Origin: an uncultured Acetatifactor sp.
GTDB lineage: Bacteria > Bacillota > Clostridia > Lachnospirales > Lachnospiraceae
NCBI GenBank assembly: GCA_910578185.1
Contig: CAJTPN010000005.1
Location: 67,729 to 131,728 of the forward strand
DNA length: 64,000 nt
Direction: 5' to 3'
The translations under genes and the position numbers were made by a program. Of this stretch, positions 56,020 through 64,000 are shown piece by piece (positions within the stretch are counted from its first letter, which is position 1; every line of letters starts with the position of its first letter). The notes under the pieces are model-generated. The model saw only the letters and a list, made by a program, of their open reading frames with translations. It did no database searches and had not been told where the DNA came from.

Positions 56020-56380
56020 ACTCCGCCCCCATATTCATGTTTATCCCCCTGTTTTCGACCTGTTCCTGCCGTTCTACAGCGGCATTATACCATTTCCTTC
56101 CAAGTCCTACCGCCGCATCGGGCAGCGCTATGAAAAATGCTCTTATATTGTCTCCTATAGTATATTCCATTCTGCCGTATTTACCAGAGACTTTTTTTAA
56201 TTTACATAAATTTTCCAAGTTTGACACCATGACATTGCGATTGAATCACGACGCAGCCTCTCGCATACATAAATCCCATTCCCCATAGCAAGCTGACAAG
56301 GTATCAAGCTTAGCAGAGCTGAAGGTGTCCTGAGGACACATTGTTATTATGACCCTCGCGGCATTATTGCCCGCGTGAAT
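56020..56380. other. intergenic region upstream of the AraC-type gene
   Basis: No gene is supported here. The part near the AraC start is AT-rich, without a clear -35/-10 pair, as expected for an activated promoter. Small inverted repeats include GTGTCC-TGA-GGACAC at 56325-56339 and CGCGG/CCGCG at 56357-56375. Confidence 0.5.
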
Positions 56381-56418
56381 AAAAGCGCAGCAACCGTGTA
56401 CTCATACCCGATTGCTGC
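56381..56418 (-). terminator. terminator of the ABC importer operon
   Basis: A 7-bp stem, GCAGCAA (56387-56393) with TTGCTGC (56412-56418), is followed on the minus strand by GCTTTTATT. A second dyad, GAAGCGC/GCGCTTC at 56433-56448, sits between it and the stop codon. Confidence 0.5.
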
Positions 56419-56499
56419 CCCCTTTTTCCGCAGAAGCGCAAGCGCTTCCATTCATGCTGCACTTCCGCGGGTATATGATTCAATACTTCATTAAAACAA

Positions 56500-58023
56500 T
56501 TACTCTACGCTGTACTCCTTGAACAGATCGTCAACTTCAGCCTTAATCTCCTCGAATGCAACCTGAGGGGTCTTCTCACCCTTGTAAATAGAGGTACATG
56601 CGGCAGATACCTTGCCTCTGGTGGTGGAAATGGAACGGCTGTAATCACAGATCATATTGTCATACATCAGCTGCAGCATATCGCCGGATTCATTGTCCAT
56701 CAGATTACCGGCCAGCAGCTCACTGTCAACCATGTCATGCTTGCTGCAGCGGTTAGCGATTGCTACCAGAACGGCGGCGATCTCTTCCGGCTTCTCTACG
56801 TTATCCATCACATTGAACATAGCCTCGGTATAGGAAACCGCATTATACTGCTTAGCAGTATTGCTGGGACCGATAGGCATGGGCAGCAGACCATAGGTAT
56901 ACTGACTCTCCAGAGAACCACCTGCCTTCAGCTTGGAAAGAGTAGCATAGTTTGTTACCATAAACACAGCCTCGCCTGCACTGAAGTTGCCCTCGTTGGT
57001 CTTTCTATTATTACTTTCAGGGTGATAATACCCTCTGTTCTGCCAATCAACGGTATAGTTGAGGGCTTCCAGACACTCTGCGGCAAGTCCGTTAAAGGTG
57101 TATACACCATTCTCATAAGTTGCAACGGTGCTGCCGTTTGCGGCTACCATTGCCGGATAGAACAGGCCTTCCTGGTTAAACAGGAAAGGATATACGCTGC
57201 CGTCGGACTGAGACTGGATAGAAGCCAGCATGTCGCCAAACGCGTCAAAGGTAAAGGTTCCGTTCTTCACCATCTCATACATATCCGGAAGGCCGTACTG
57301 TGCTGCCAGCTCTTTGTTGTAAAGCAGCACACCTCTCAAAATATCACTGGAGTTCTGTGTCTTGAAGTGTACGCCGTACCAGTTGCCCTTGAACTGGCCG
57401 AAACCGGATGCAGGCAGCCAGGGATTCTCATCCAGTTTAATGATATCTGCGATCCTGGAATCGTTCAGATCCATACACAGATTTGCGCCATAGATCTGCT
57501 CCAGATAGGTATCGGAACATCCAAACTCCAGAATGTCACAGTATACGTCGCCGTTGGACTGCGCCGTTACCAAAGCAGATACCATCTCCTTTGCCTTCAA
57601 CTGCTCAAACTCAAACTTGCAGTTGTAATCTTTCTCAATGGACTCCAGCGCCTTTATCACCTCAACCGTTACATTGCTGGTCTTCTCGGGGCTGGGGTTG
57701 CCATTATCATCCTTCTTATAGACATACCTTGAGTCGGCAACGGTACTCAATACCTTAATGACTCTGCCGTTCAAATCCATGGGTGTCTCGATAAAGCCGT
57801 TATACTGCTCCGCAAGCTTCTCACCCTCGGACTTTGGCTCCTCTGTGGGCGCAGGCGTATCCGTGGGCGTCGGTGTGCCTGATGCAGGGTCACTTTCCTG
57901 CTGGGTATTTTCTCCCCCCACAGGGCTGCTGCTGTTTTCTCCCTCGTCGTTGTTGCCGCACGCTGCGAAGGAAAGTGTCATGGCGCCGGCCATGAGCAAT
58001 GCTAGAAACTTCTTACCTTTCAT
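56500..58023 (-). CDS. ABC transporter sugar-binding lipoprotein
   Basis: A 507-residue solute-binding lipoprotein. The signal ends with the lipobox LSFAAC and Gly; a Ser/Thr/Pro-rich linker of about 60 residues follows. The mature part has the family-1 sugar-binding fold (VYPFLFNQEGLFYPAM, GEAVFMVTNYATL). It delivers an oligosaccharide to the two permeases. The 158-bp gap before it holds a hairpin that may allow higher expression of this gene than of the permeases. Confidence 0.9.
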   Translation of the reverse strand: MKGKKFLALLMAGAMTLSFAACGNNDEGENSSSPVGGENTQQESDPASGTPTPTDTPAPTEEPKSEGEKLAEQYNGFIETPMDLNGRVIKVLSTVADSRYVYKKDDNGNPSPEKTSNVTVEVIKALESIEKDYNCKFEFEQLKAKEMVSALVTAQSNGDVYCDILEFGCSDTYLEQIYGANLCMDLNDSRIADIIKLDENPWLPASGFGQFKGNWYGVHFKTQNSSDILRGVLLYNKELAAQYGLPDMYEMVKNGTFTFDAFGDMLASIQSQSDGSVYPFLFNQEGLFYPAMVAANGSTVATYENGVYTFNGLAAECLEALNYTVDWQNRGYYHPESNNRKTNEGNFSAGEAVFMVTNYATLSKLKAGGSLESQYTYGLLPMPIGPSNTAKQYNAVSYTEAMFNVMDNVEKPEEIAAVLVAIANRCSKHDMVDSELLAGNLMDNESGDMLQLMYDNMICDYSRSISTTRGKVSAACTSIYKGEKTPQVAFEEIKAEVDDLFKEYSVE

Positions 58024-58092
58024 AAAATCCTCCTTTCAGGGCAAACGCTTTATGGCGCTCCCTTCATACATAGTTATTTGTTGCTGTTATAT

Positions 58093-58119
58093 AAAAGCAT
58101 TCCATAATGGTACGAATGC
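58093..58119 (-). promoter_or_regulatory. intercistronic hairpin before the sugar-binding gene
   Basis: On the minus strand GCATTC (58114-58119) pairs with GAATGC (58097-58102), followed by TTTTA. It may act as a partial terminator or as a 3'/5' RNA stabiliser between permease and binding-protein genes. A lone TATAAT at 58132-58137 could mark an internal promoter. Confidence 0.4.
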
Positions 58120-58181
58120 CCTATATACTTGATTATAAAAAATACACCCCCAAAATATACATTCACGGCAGTACAGAGATT

Positions 58182-59078
58182 TTAACCTGTGATTCCGCTT
58201 CGCTCCACGCTCTGAACAAAGAATTTCTGTCCTATGATATACACCGCCATAATGGGTAATACGCAGAGCACTGCCGCCGTATTATTGTACTGCAGTACCA
58301 TCACTTCTTCCTCGCCCCCGTCCACATGGGACGTCATATTGGCCAAAAGCTGCGTTCCCCTCTGGAACAGGTGGGTATAAGTGCTGTCCGTCCACTGCCA
58401 TGCAAAGGAAATCAGGAACACCGTCACCATCAGCGCAACTGCACTGGGCAGCATGACCTTGTAAAAGGTCTTAAAAGCGTTGCACCCATCGATCAGGGCT
58501 GCCTCCTCCAGTTCCTTTGGCATATTCTTAAAGGACTGACGGAACATAAAAATATACAGGCCGTTCTTGATTCCCAGCCCTGTCAGCGCCAGGATAATGC
58601 AGGGCCAGTAGGTTCCCGTCAGCCGCAGTCCGCCATAGAAGAAGCGGAACCTGGTAAACAGCGGGATCATCAGCGTCTGGGGGGGAACCAAAAGCTCCAT
58701 GATCACCAGCGCAAACAAAAGCTTATTTCCTCTGAATTTAAACCGTCCCAAACCATATCCGGCCAAAGCGCACACAATCACTTGAATGATGGCGATCAAA
58801 GCGGAATAACCCAGCGTAATAAAAAATGATTCTTTATAGTTTAATTGCTCCGCAACCACCTTGATATTTTCAACGGTGAAATACTTAGGGACATACTGAA
58901 CAGATACGTCCAGATAGTCCTCAAAACTTTTGAAGGAATCGATCACCTTCAGCAGGAACGGATAGAGAATGGTGAAGCAGCAGCCCACCAGGATGATCGT
59001 CCTTACGATCTTCCAGCCTATCGTTCCCAACCCATGTAAAGAACACCATTTTGATTTCCATTTCTCTAGTCTATTCAT
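58182..59078 (-). CDS. carbohydrate ABC transporter permease (MalG/LplC type)
   Basis: A 298-residue permease with six predicted helices and the EAA loop EEAALIDGCNAFKTFYKVMLP that docks to the ATPase. The ATG at 59078 follows GAGGGG. It pairs with the adjacent permease, 10 bp upstream. No ATP-binding gene is in the window; as in other Firmicutes, a shared MsmK-like ATPase elsewhere may serve. Confidence 0.92.
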   Translation of the reverse strand: MNRLEKWKSKWCSLHGLGTIGWKIVRTIILVGCCFTILYPFLLKVIDSFKSFEDYLDVSVQYVPKYFTVENIKVVAEQLNYKESFFITLGYSALIAIIQVIVCALAGYGLGRFKFRGNKLLFALVIMELLVPPQTLMIPLFTRFRFFYGGLRLTGTYWPCIILALTGLGIKNGLYIFMFRQSFKNMPKELEEAALIDGCNAFKTFYKVMLPSAVALMVTVFLISFAWQWTDSTYTHLFQRGTQLLANMTSHVDGGEEEVMVLQYNNTAAVLCVLPIMAVYIIGQKFFVQSVERSGITG

Positions 59079-59088
59079 ATTCGTCCCC

Positions 59089-60015
59089 TCAGTCAAGATA
59101 CGTGACTCGCTTCGAGATAATCCCGGCAACCACACCCAACACTACAATTATGATAATAAAGTAGATCCAAGAAAGCGCCGACGCATAGCCCATCTGCCCG
59201 CTGCTGAACGCCTTATCCTGGATATAATCCATCACCCCATAGATAGGGTTGGTAAAGGTGGAGATAATCGTATACACCACACATACCAGCAGAGAAGGGG
59301 TCAGCATCGGGAAAGTAATCTTCCAAAACTCTTCCCATTTCGTAGCGCCTTCCACTTTTGCGGCCTCAAACACCGACGGGTTAATGGCCTGCAGGGCGCT
59401 TAAGAAAATCAAAATCTGCACACCCGAAGAATTCAGGATATCATACATATTGGAGACGATGGTCTGTATGATAGTCACCATGGAGGCGGGAAGCCCCATA
59501 ATATTCAGAAGCCTCCCTACACCGAAGAAGGTGGCCATTCCCATCTGATCAAAGCCTCCGGATGCAGTGGTTTCCTCTACCAGATTCATGGCATTGTACA
59601 TTTCGTTAGCGTCTTCCATGTCCGCCACGATACCTACCGCCAATACCACCGGCAGAAAGAATACGGTTCTGGAAAGCCCTCTGCCCAAAAACTTCTGATT
59701 CAACACATTGGACATAAAGAAGCTGAACAGAATGATCACCGTGGAATCCAGGAAAATGCCTTTTAATGCGGTCATCAAAGTAGAGACAAATGTGGGATCG
59801 GTAAGAAATGCATCTGTGTAATTGTCGATCCCTGTAAATTCCTTCGCTATGTTGTTGAATTCAATGGTCACATCATTAAAGGAATAGATCAGTGAATTAA
59901 TCAACGCGGGCAGGAATATAAATATCAGTCCTACGATAATCGGCAGCAGGAAAAAGTATCCTGCCATCCCTTTCTTTGTTGAAAGGGCCATTTTTTTCTT
60001 ATTGCCTTTTCCCAT
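59089..60015 (-). CDS. carbohydrate ABC transporter permease (MalF/LplB type)
   Basis: A 308-residue permease with six helices; the first follows a Lys-rich start. The coupling loop has FEAAKVEGATKWEEFWKITFP. ATG 60015 is preceded by GGAGG. It forms a heterodimer with the MalG-type partner. It starts 6 bp after the DUF5696 gene stop. Confidence 0.92.
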   Translation of the reverse strand: MGKGNKKKMALSTKKGMAGYFFLLPIIVGLIFIFLPALINSLIYSFNDVTIEFNNIAKEFTGIDNYTDAFLTDPTFVSTLMTALKGIFLDSTVIILFSFFMSNVLNQKFLGRGLSRTVFFLPVVLAVGIVADMEDANEMYNAMNLVEETTASGGFDQMGMATFFGVGRLLNIMGLPASMVTIIQTIVSNMYDILNSSGVQILIFLSALQAINPSVFEAAKVEGATKWEEFWKITFPMLTPSLLVCVVYTIISTFTNPIYGVMDYIQDKAFSSGQMGYASALSWIYFIIIIVVLGVVAGIISKRVTYLD

Positions 60016-60020
60016 GCCCC

Positions 60021-62633
60021 TCACCTCCTGACAACCAACCATGACAGCGCCTCAACCGTTCCGTCCTCTGTCTGATAAGCATTCTTGGAATAGTTAACAT
60101 ATATCTTGGTGCCGTCCTCGTAAGTCACACACTTCACATCCTCCGCTACCTGTTGGTGCCGCTGAATCCTCACATTTTGAAGATCACCCATCTGAGCGTT
60201 CAGCCGCGTCCAGTTGTCTATGATATCCTGCAGATGAATCTGGTAATTAGCTGAAAAGAGACTCTCAAAATTCGTGTCCTGCAAATTGAGCTGACTGTCG
60301 TAAACCAACAGGTAATTCAGCCCGGCGCCACTCTCAATGGCTTCCAGCAGCGCCGTTGCACTGTTGGCCGACTGATTGATGCTGTAACCCGAAAACGGTA
60401 TATATCCCTTCAGCACCATGCCCACAAACGGTACGCTGTAGCTCTCCACTCTCTGATGGCTTGAAGATGTTGGTACATTGATCAGGGAGTCCGCATACTG
60501 CAGAAGGTAATCGTTCCCCATATCTAATTTGATCTGATATCCTTTCCCGGCAATTTCAGAAATCATATCCTGGGTAAGCAGCTGCGCCGACTGTCTTGTC
60601 ATGCCCTGCTTTTCGCTGTAATTACCGTTCAGATATGCTCCCACCGACGACAGATAAATCTTCCTGCTTCCCGTCTTTTCATACTCTTTCAGGAATTTTT
60701 TTGTAATCTCCTCATATCTCAAAGGATTGATCCACCAGCTATAACTCGAATCCCGATTGCTGTTTCCTATTTGCGCAGAAACCTTTGTAATCAGCTTACA
60801 GACATCCTCGGTGTCGCCAATACCATAACCCTTTTCCCAGATTCTCATCGGCTCCAATCCGGCATATACGGTATCGTTTTGTGATGCCAGACTGCTTTCC
60901 AGCTCCTGAAAGCCTTTTATGCCGCCCAGCTCCTTCTGGAACTTCACCTTGTTCAGCGCCTTCTGCTCCATGCCGCCGTTGGCAATACCGCTGTAGACCA
61001 CATCCACGGAAGGTATGCCGCCCTGATGCAGCAGTTCCACGATCTCTCCGGCCTGCTCAAAGGTAGTCACCGGATAATGCGTGTCAATGGGAAATCCCAC
61101 ATAGTTCACCGTCTTCTTAATACTTCCTAACAGCTCGATATCCAGAAGCAAAGTATCCTGCTTGGAACTCTCCCGCCTGGTAAGCGCACCCTTCTGCTCC
61201 AGATACTGCCTGTAATACCTTGCCATCCCTGAATAGTCTGCATCCTCACCGCTTAAGAAATGATACCGCACGGTGTAATCCACATCAGGCAGCACATTAT
61301 AATAAGCATATGCCACACCTTCAAATCCGAAGGTATCAATTATGTTAACCGTCACCCAAGGATAGGCGATGTTGTAAGGCATATAGCTGCTGTGGGCCTG
61401 GGCCCCCATGCCTCCAATAGCCGCTCCGTTCTCAACCACGGCAAACAAAGACTGGTCTCCGCCCTTGACGCCAAAGACCGGGAAGGGAGAACGGGAAACG
61501 CCCATGGTACCAGAGTACATCATCTTGGTCAATTCTTCCCCGTAAAACGGAATCAGAATGTTATCCATGGAGTTGGCGTCAATATCGTTCTCAATAATAC
61601 TTCCGCTGCCGTCGGGCATAAACACATATCCGTCCTGTTCCGCCCTGGTGGCGCCGAAACATTTCAGGAACTCAACTCTGGTCAGCCGATAACCTTCCGT
61701 CCCCTGTATGTCCTTAAGATCCACACTCACAAGCAGATCGTTTCCCTGCAGCCTGTAGCACAGCGGAATCGAAAAGTACGCGGGAATGGACTTGGTTGCG
61801 GCCTCCCCCAGCTTGGCAAGCTCGGCTTCCTTCACCGTATCATCCACGATACCCACCAGGGAGTACGCCGCCAGCAGCTCATCCACCGCCTTGGTGGACA
61901 TGTTTGCCTTCACCTCATAGATGGTGCCGTAGGTCTCAATCTCCGGATATCTCTCCTTATAGGTTTCCTGATCCGCCTCTGTCATTTTGGAAAGATTCAG
62001 CTCCGTATAATTGTTATAAAAAGCTCTGGCATCCAGGATGGTAATCTCTTTATTGTTGATCATCTCCTGAAATTTATCCGCATATGCCTGATAAGTCTCA
62101 TTGGTAAACACATCTACGATAATACTGTCCGTGATGTTGGTTCCTATGCCGTAGGTTACAGTGAGCACATCGTTTTCCACGGACCAAGTCACCTGATCCT
62201 TATCCGCCGAATAGGCATCCGGGAAAGAGGACATGGTCAGTCTCTTCTGAATGTCATTGTAATACTCCACCGATACCTGGCTGAAAAGTGTCTTCTGGAT
62301 TTCGCTGCTGACTGCCTTTTGTTCCTCCGCTGTCATATCATAATAGGCGACATTGGAATACGTAATGTTGCCCGTGGCCTTTTCCAGCAAGGCAATATCA
62401 TACTGCTTCCCCATATAAAGGGTCAAATAATCGTTTTCAAGCACCGCCTCAAACCCTTCCGGAAGTTCCGGCGTCTTGACGCTGCCCGAAGACTGCTTGT
62501 CAAATACCAGCACCGCCTCTGAAGGTGTGTAAGTATACGGCACCTCGTTGTTAATTGTCTCCGTCAGACCGCACCCGCCCATACACAGCGCCGCCGCCAT
62601 CAGCAGGGAGGCAATCTTCTTATTCCTTCTCAT
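60021..62633 (-). CDS. DUF5696-like exported lipoprotein
   Basis: An 870-residue protein with a lipobox (LCMGGC, then Gly). The first half is beta-rich; the second half looks like a TIM-barrel-type region with Asp/Glu at strand ends (DTLLLDIELLGSI, IPSVDVVYSGI, QIKLDMGNDYLL). This resembles a glycan-active fold, such as endo-acting glycosidases, but the activity is not proven. It stands between the permeases and the Yip1/NHL genes, so it likely processes or binds the importer's substrate at the surface. Confidence 0.75.
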   Translation of the reverse strand: MRRNKKIASLLMAAALCMGGCGLTETINNEVPYTYTPSEAVLVFDKQSSGSVKTPELPEGFEAVLENDYLTLYMGKQYDIALLEKATGNITYSNVAYYDMTAEEQKAVSSEIQKTLFSQVSVEYYNDIQKRLTMSSFPDAYSADKDQVTWSVENDVLTVTYGIGTNITDSIIVDVFTNETYQAYADKFQEMINNKEITILDARAFYNNYTELNLSKMTEADQETYKERYPEIETYGTIYEVKANMSTKAVDELLAAYSLVGIVDDTVKEAELAKLGEAATKSIPAYFSIPLCYRLQGNDLLVSVDLKDIQGTEGYRLTRVEFLKCFGATRAEQDGYVFMPDGSGSIIENDIDANSMDNILIPFYGEELTKMMYSGTMGVSRSPFPVFGVKGGDQSLFAVVENGAAIGGMGAQAHSSYMPYNIAYPWVTVNIIDTFGFEGVAYAYYNVLPDVDYTVRYHFLSGEDADYSGMARYYRQYLEQKGALTRRESSKQDTLLLDIELLGSIKKTVNYVGFPIDTHYPVTTFEQAGEIVELLHQGGIPSVDVVYSGIANGGMEQKALNKVKFQKELGGIKGFQELESSLASQNDTVYAGLEPMRIWEKGYGIGDTEDVCKLITKVSAQIGNSNRDSSYSWWINPLRYEEITKKFLKEYEKTGSRKIYLSSVGAYLNGNYSEKQGMTRQSAQLLTQDMISEIAGKGYQIKLDMGNDYLLQYADSLINVPTSSSHQRVESYSVPFVGMVLKGYIPFSGYSINQSANSATALLEAIESGAGLNYLLVYDSQLNLQDTNFESLFSANYQIHLQDIIDNWTRLNAQMGDLQNVRIQRHQQVAEDVKCVTYEDGTKIYVNYSKNAYQTEDGTVEALSWLVVRR

Positions 62634-62651
62634 TCTTTTGCCTCCTTCCTG

Positions 62652-63278
62652 TTAACTGTACCTGAGCAGAAGTTCATCCACAACCGTTGAAACAAAGCTG
62701 AGGACCTCCTGCAGCATGGCAAATACCAGAACGATCAACAGTGCGATCACTATCATACCAACCAGAGTAAACAAAAGCACCACCAGGGTTCTCGTCAAGG
62801 TGAAATGATGCGTTGTCAGCATACCGGTTATCAGCAGAAACGCCACCCACGTCAGAGAAAGCCCCCCAAGCATGTTATAAAAAACTTCCTCTCTCAGAAT
62901 AAAAGTATTGCTCACAACAATCATAATCAACCGGATAATAATATATGGCGTCATGGAATATGCCGTAAATATGGCGATATCCTTAAAGGTTCCCTTGCCG
63001 TCGCTCAAACAGGTCAGACACCAGTTGGCAGTACACCACGCAAAGTACAAAAACAGCAAAGAACTGACGGTCAGCAGCATATTATAATGAACGCTCACGC
63101 CTCCAAAGAGATATCCGGTCCAAACATTCTCCGCTATGGTGACCAATATGGTCATGGTCAGAAGGATAATTGCCGTTTTAAGGCTCCCTTCTTTTTCGTA
63201 TTTGATATCCCAGAAACCTTTAAACGGATGCACCGACAGATACAAGGAATATTTCAGTTCCTTCAACGTCTTTTTCAT
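62652..63278 (-). CDS. Yip1-domain membrane protein
   Basis: A 208-residue protein with five predicted membrane helices and the Yip1-type start (HPFKGFWDIKYEKEGS). GAGGAGG precedes the ATG, which shares TAATG with the stop of the upstream gene. The family's role in bacteria is not settled; here it seems part of the importer assembly. Confidence 0.8.
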   Translation of the reverse strand: MKKTLKELKYSLYLSVHPFKGFWDIKYEKEGSLKTAIILLTMTILVTIAENVWTGYLFGGVSVHYNMLLTVSSLLFLYFAWCTANWCLTCLSDGKGTFKDIAIFTAYSMTPYIIIRLIMIVVSNTFILREEVFYNMLGGLSLTWVAFLLITGMLTTHHFTLTRTLVVLLFTLVGMIVIALLIVLVFAMLQEVLSFVSTVVDELLLRYS

Positions 63279-64000
63279 TATTCCTCCTCCTCTCCATAGG
63301 TGACCAGTTCTCCTCTGACATATTTCCTGATTCTCAAGAAGATCCCCTTCCCCACAAACAACACGATGAAAACAAGTATCGCGGAAACAATATACGGGAA
63401 GGACACCGAAAGAGAAGCTTTCCGCAGCTTTTCCTTTGCGTTGGAATACGGAGTCCGGGCATCGGCATATTCATAATAATCCATGGCCTCTTCGTATTTC
63501 CCACTGTTATACTCGGCATTTCCCAGACCGATGTAGGGATATTTAAAGTTGGAGTTCAACTCCGTAACCTGCTTCCAGGCGTTATTGGCGTCGGTATAAT
63601 TTCCTGCCAGAAAATAACCCTCTGCCGAAACCAGCAGACCTCCGTACAGAGTGGGCTCATATACCAACAGGCTGCGCAGTCCTGAATCCAGCACTACGAT
63701 CTTGTCACTAACATAGTCAATGGCAATAGGCGTCTGCACCTCTCCCTTTGCCGTACCTTTTCCGCCGAATGCATATAACAGGATACCGTCATTATTATAG
63801 GTAAAAAATCTCCCCTGAGTGGAGTCCAGCATGGTATAAATCTTATTAGGTCCCAAGCCTACATCCACGATTTTGGACGGACTCTCCACAAACATCAGAT
63901 CACCTATGGGCGGGTAAACATCCTTTCGTACCAAAACATCTGTTCCCATCATATTCAGCTTTTTAATCGGAGTTACCTTACCGCTTAAATCCTTGCCGGA
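63278..64000 (-). CDS. NHL-repeat/TPR-like membrane protein, cut by the window edge
   Basis: At least 240 codons; the frame stays open to the window end, so the N-terminus is missing. Visible are beta-propeller-like repeats (YAFGGKGTAKGEVQTPIAID, KIVVLDSGLRSLLVYEP), then a TPR-like part (AWKQVTEL, GNAEYNSGKYEEAMDYYEYA) and one C-terminal helix (about 30 residues before the end) with a basic/acidic tail. It leads the importer operon as far as seen. Function unknown; it may be an extracellular scaffold. Confidence 0.75.
   Translation of the reverse strand, partial: SGKDLSGKVTPIKKLNMMGTDVLVRKDVYPPIGDLMFVESPSKIVDVGLGPNKIYTMLDSTQGRFFTYNNDGILLYAFGGKGTAKGEVQTPIAIDYVSDKIVVLDSGLRSLLVYEPTLYGGLLVSAEGYFLAGNYTDANNAWKQVTELNSNFKYPYIGLGNAEYNSGKYEEAMDYYEYADARTPYSNAKEKLRKASLSVSFPYIVSAILVFIVLFVGKGIFLRIRKYVRGELVTYGEEEE

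Noticed and set aside
56428..56470. Long GC-rich stem near the sugar-binding gene stop as the main terminator
   Set aside because: It is followed by A-rich sequence on the transcribed strand, without T-run; the stem at 56387-56418 fits better.
61260..62522. 420-codon plus-strand open frame opposite the DUF5696 gene
   Set aside because: Fully antisense to a gene with a clear lipoprotein signal; no domain, no ribosome site.

Overview
The window reads as a chromosomal segment of a motile Gram-positive anaerobe of the Clostridia, most likely Lachnospiraceae. The evidence is the cdaA-cdaR-glmM order, an mbl-flhO-flhP block, ftsEX followed by an M23 hydrolase, a CtpA protease and uvrBA, a Spo0A-type DNA-binding protein, a CdaR/PucR-like regulator, and membrane and lipoprotein families (DUF6077-like, DUF5696-like, DUF3048) that are common in that group. 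Almost all genes lie on the minus strand. No rRNA, tRNA, CRISPR array or intact transposase was seen.

Layout. (1) 1-144: an 18-bp tandem repeat. (2) 549-2453 (+): a membrane-bound EAL phosphodiesterase, convergent with (3) 2544-17990 (-): a long exopolysaccharide/capsule operon. It holds two phosphoglycosyl transferases, a WbpM/FlaA1-type dehydratase with a partner SDR, seven glycosyltransferases, an EpsG/Wzy-like polymerase, a Wzz-like protein with a degenerate tyrosine-kinase tail, and what looks like a split GT-C-like membrane enzyme. Its promoter is at 18154-18182 and its leader carries a long hairpin. (4) 18276-21218: a stand-alone Spo0A C-terminal domain protein, a GtrB-like glycosyltransferase and, on +, a DUF3048 lipoprotein. 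(5) 21447-30675 (-): a probable nine-gene operon recD2, comFC, yvyF-like, two membrane proteins, cdaA, cdaR, glmM, HPr; it joins c-di-AMP synthesis to amino-sugar synthesis for the wall. (6) 30855-34005 (-): mbl, flhO, flhP and a flgJ-like rod gene. (7) 34291-48343 (-): an orphan gene, SOS-linked uvrBA, a secreted LRR/wall-binding protein, then the division/wall block (CdaR/PucR-like regulator, ftsE, ftsX, M23 hydrolase, CtpA, small protein). (8) 48501-50508: a small accessory region with a YjfB-like motility protein, a candidate small RNA with a consensus promoter, orphan small genes, one frameshifted gene and a 5' piece of a group II intron sitting behind a terminator. (9) 50613-64000 (-): a carbohydrate-use island with a GH65-like and a GH95-type glycosidase, their AraC regulator, and an ABC sugar importer with DUF5696, Yip1 and NHL-repeat companions; the last gene runs off the window.

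How it fits together: the EAL enzyme, the EPS operon and the flagellar genes suggest a c-di-GMP-governed choice between attachment and swimming. The wall, c-di-AMP and FtsEX genes form a cell-envelope maintenance theme. The right end feeds on complex, possibly fucosylated, glycans. The least explained items are the candidate small RNA near 49 kb, the EPS operon leader hairpin, the split GT-C-like protein, the Wzz/pseudokinase fusion and the Arg/Gly-rich tailed membrane protein beside cdaA.
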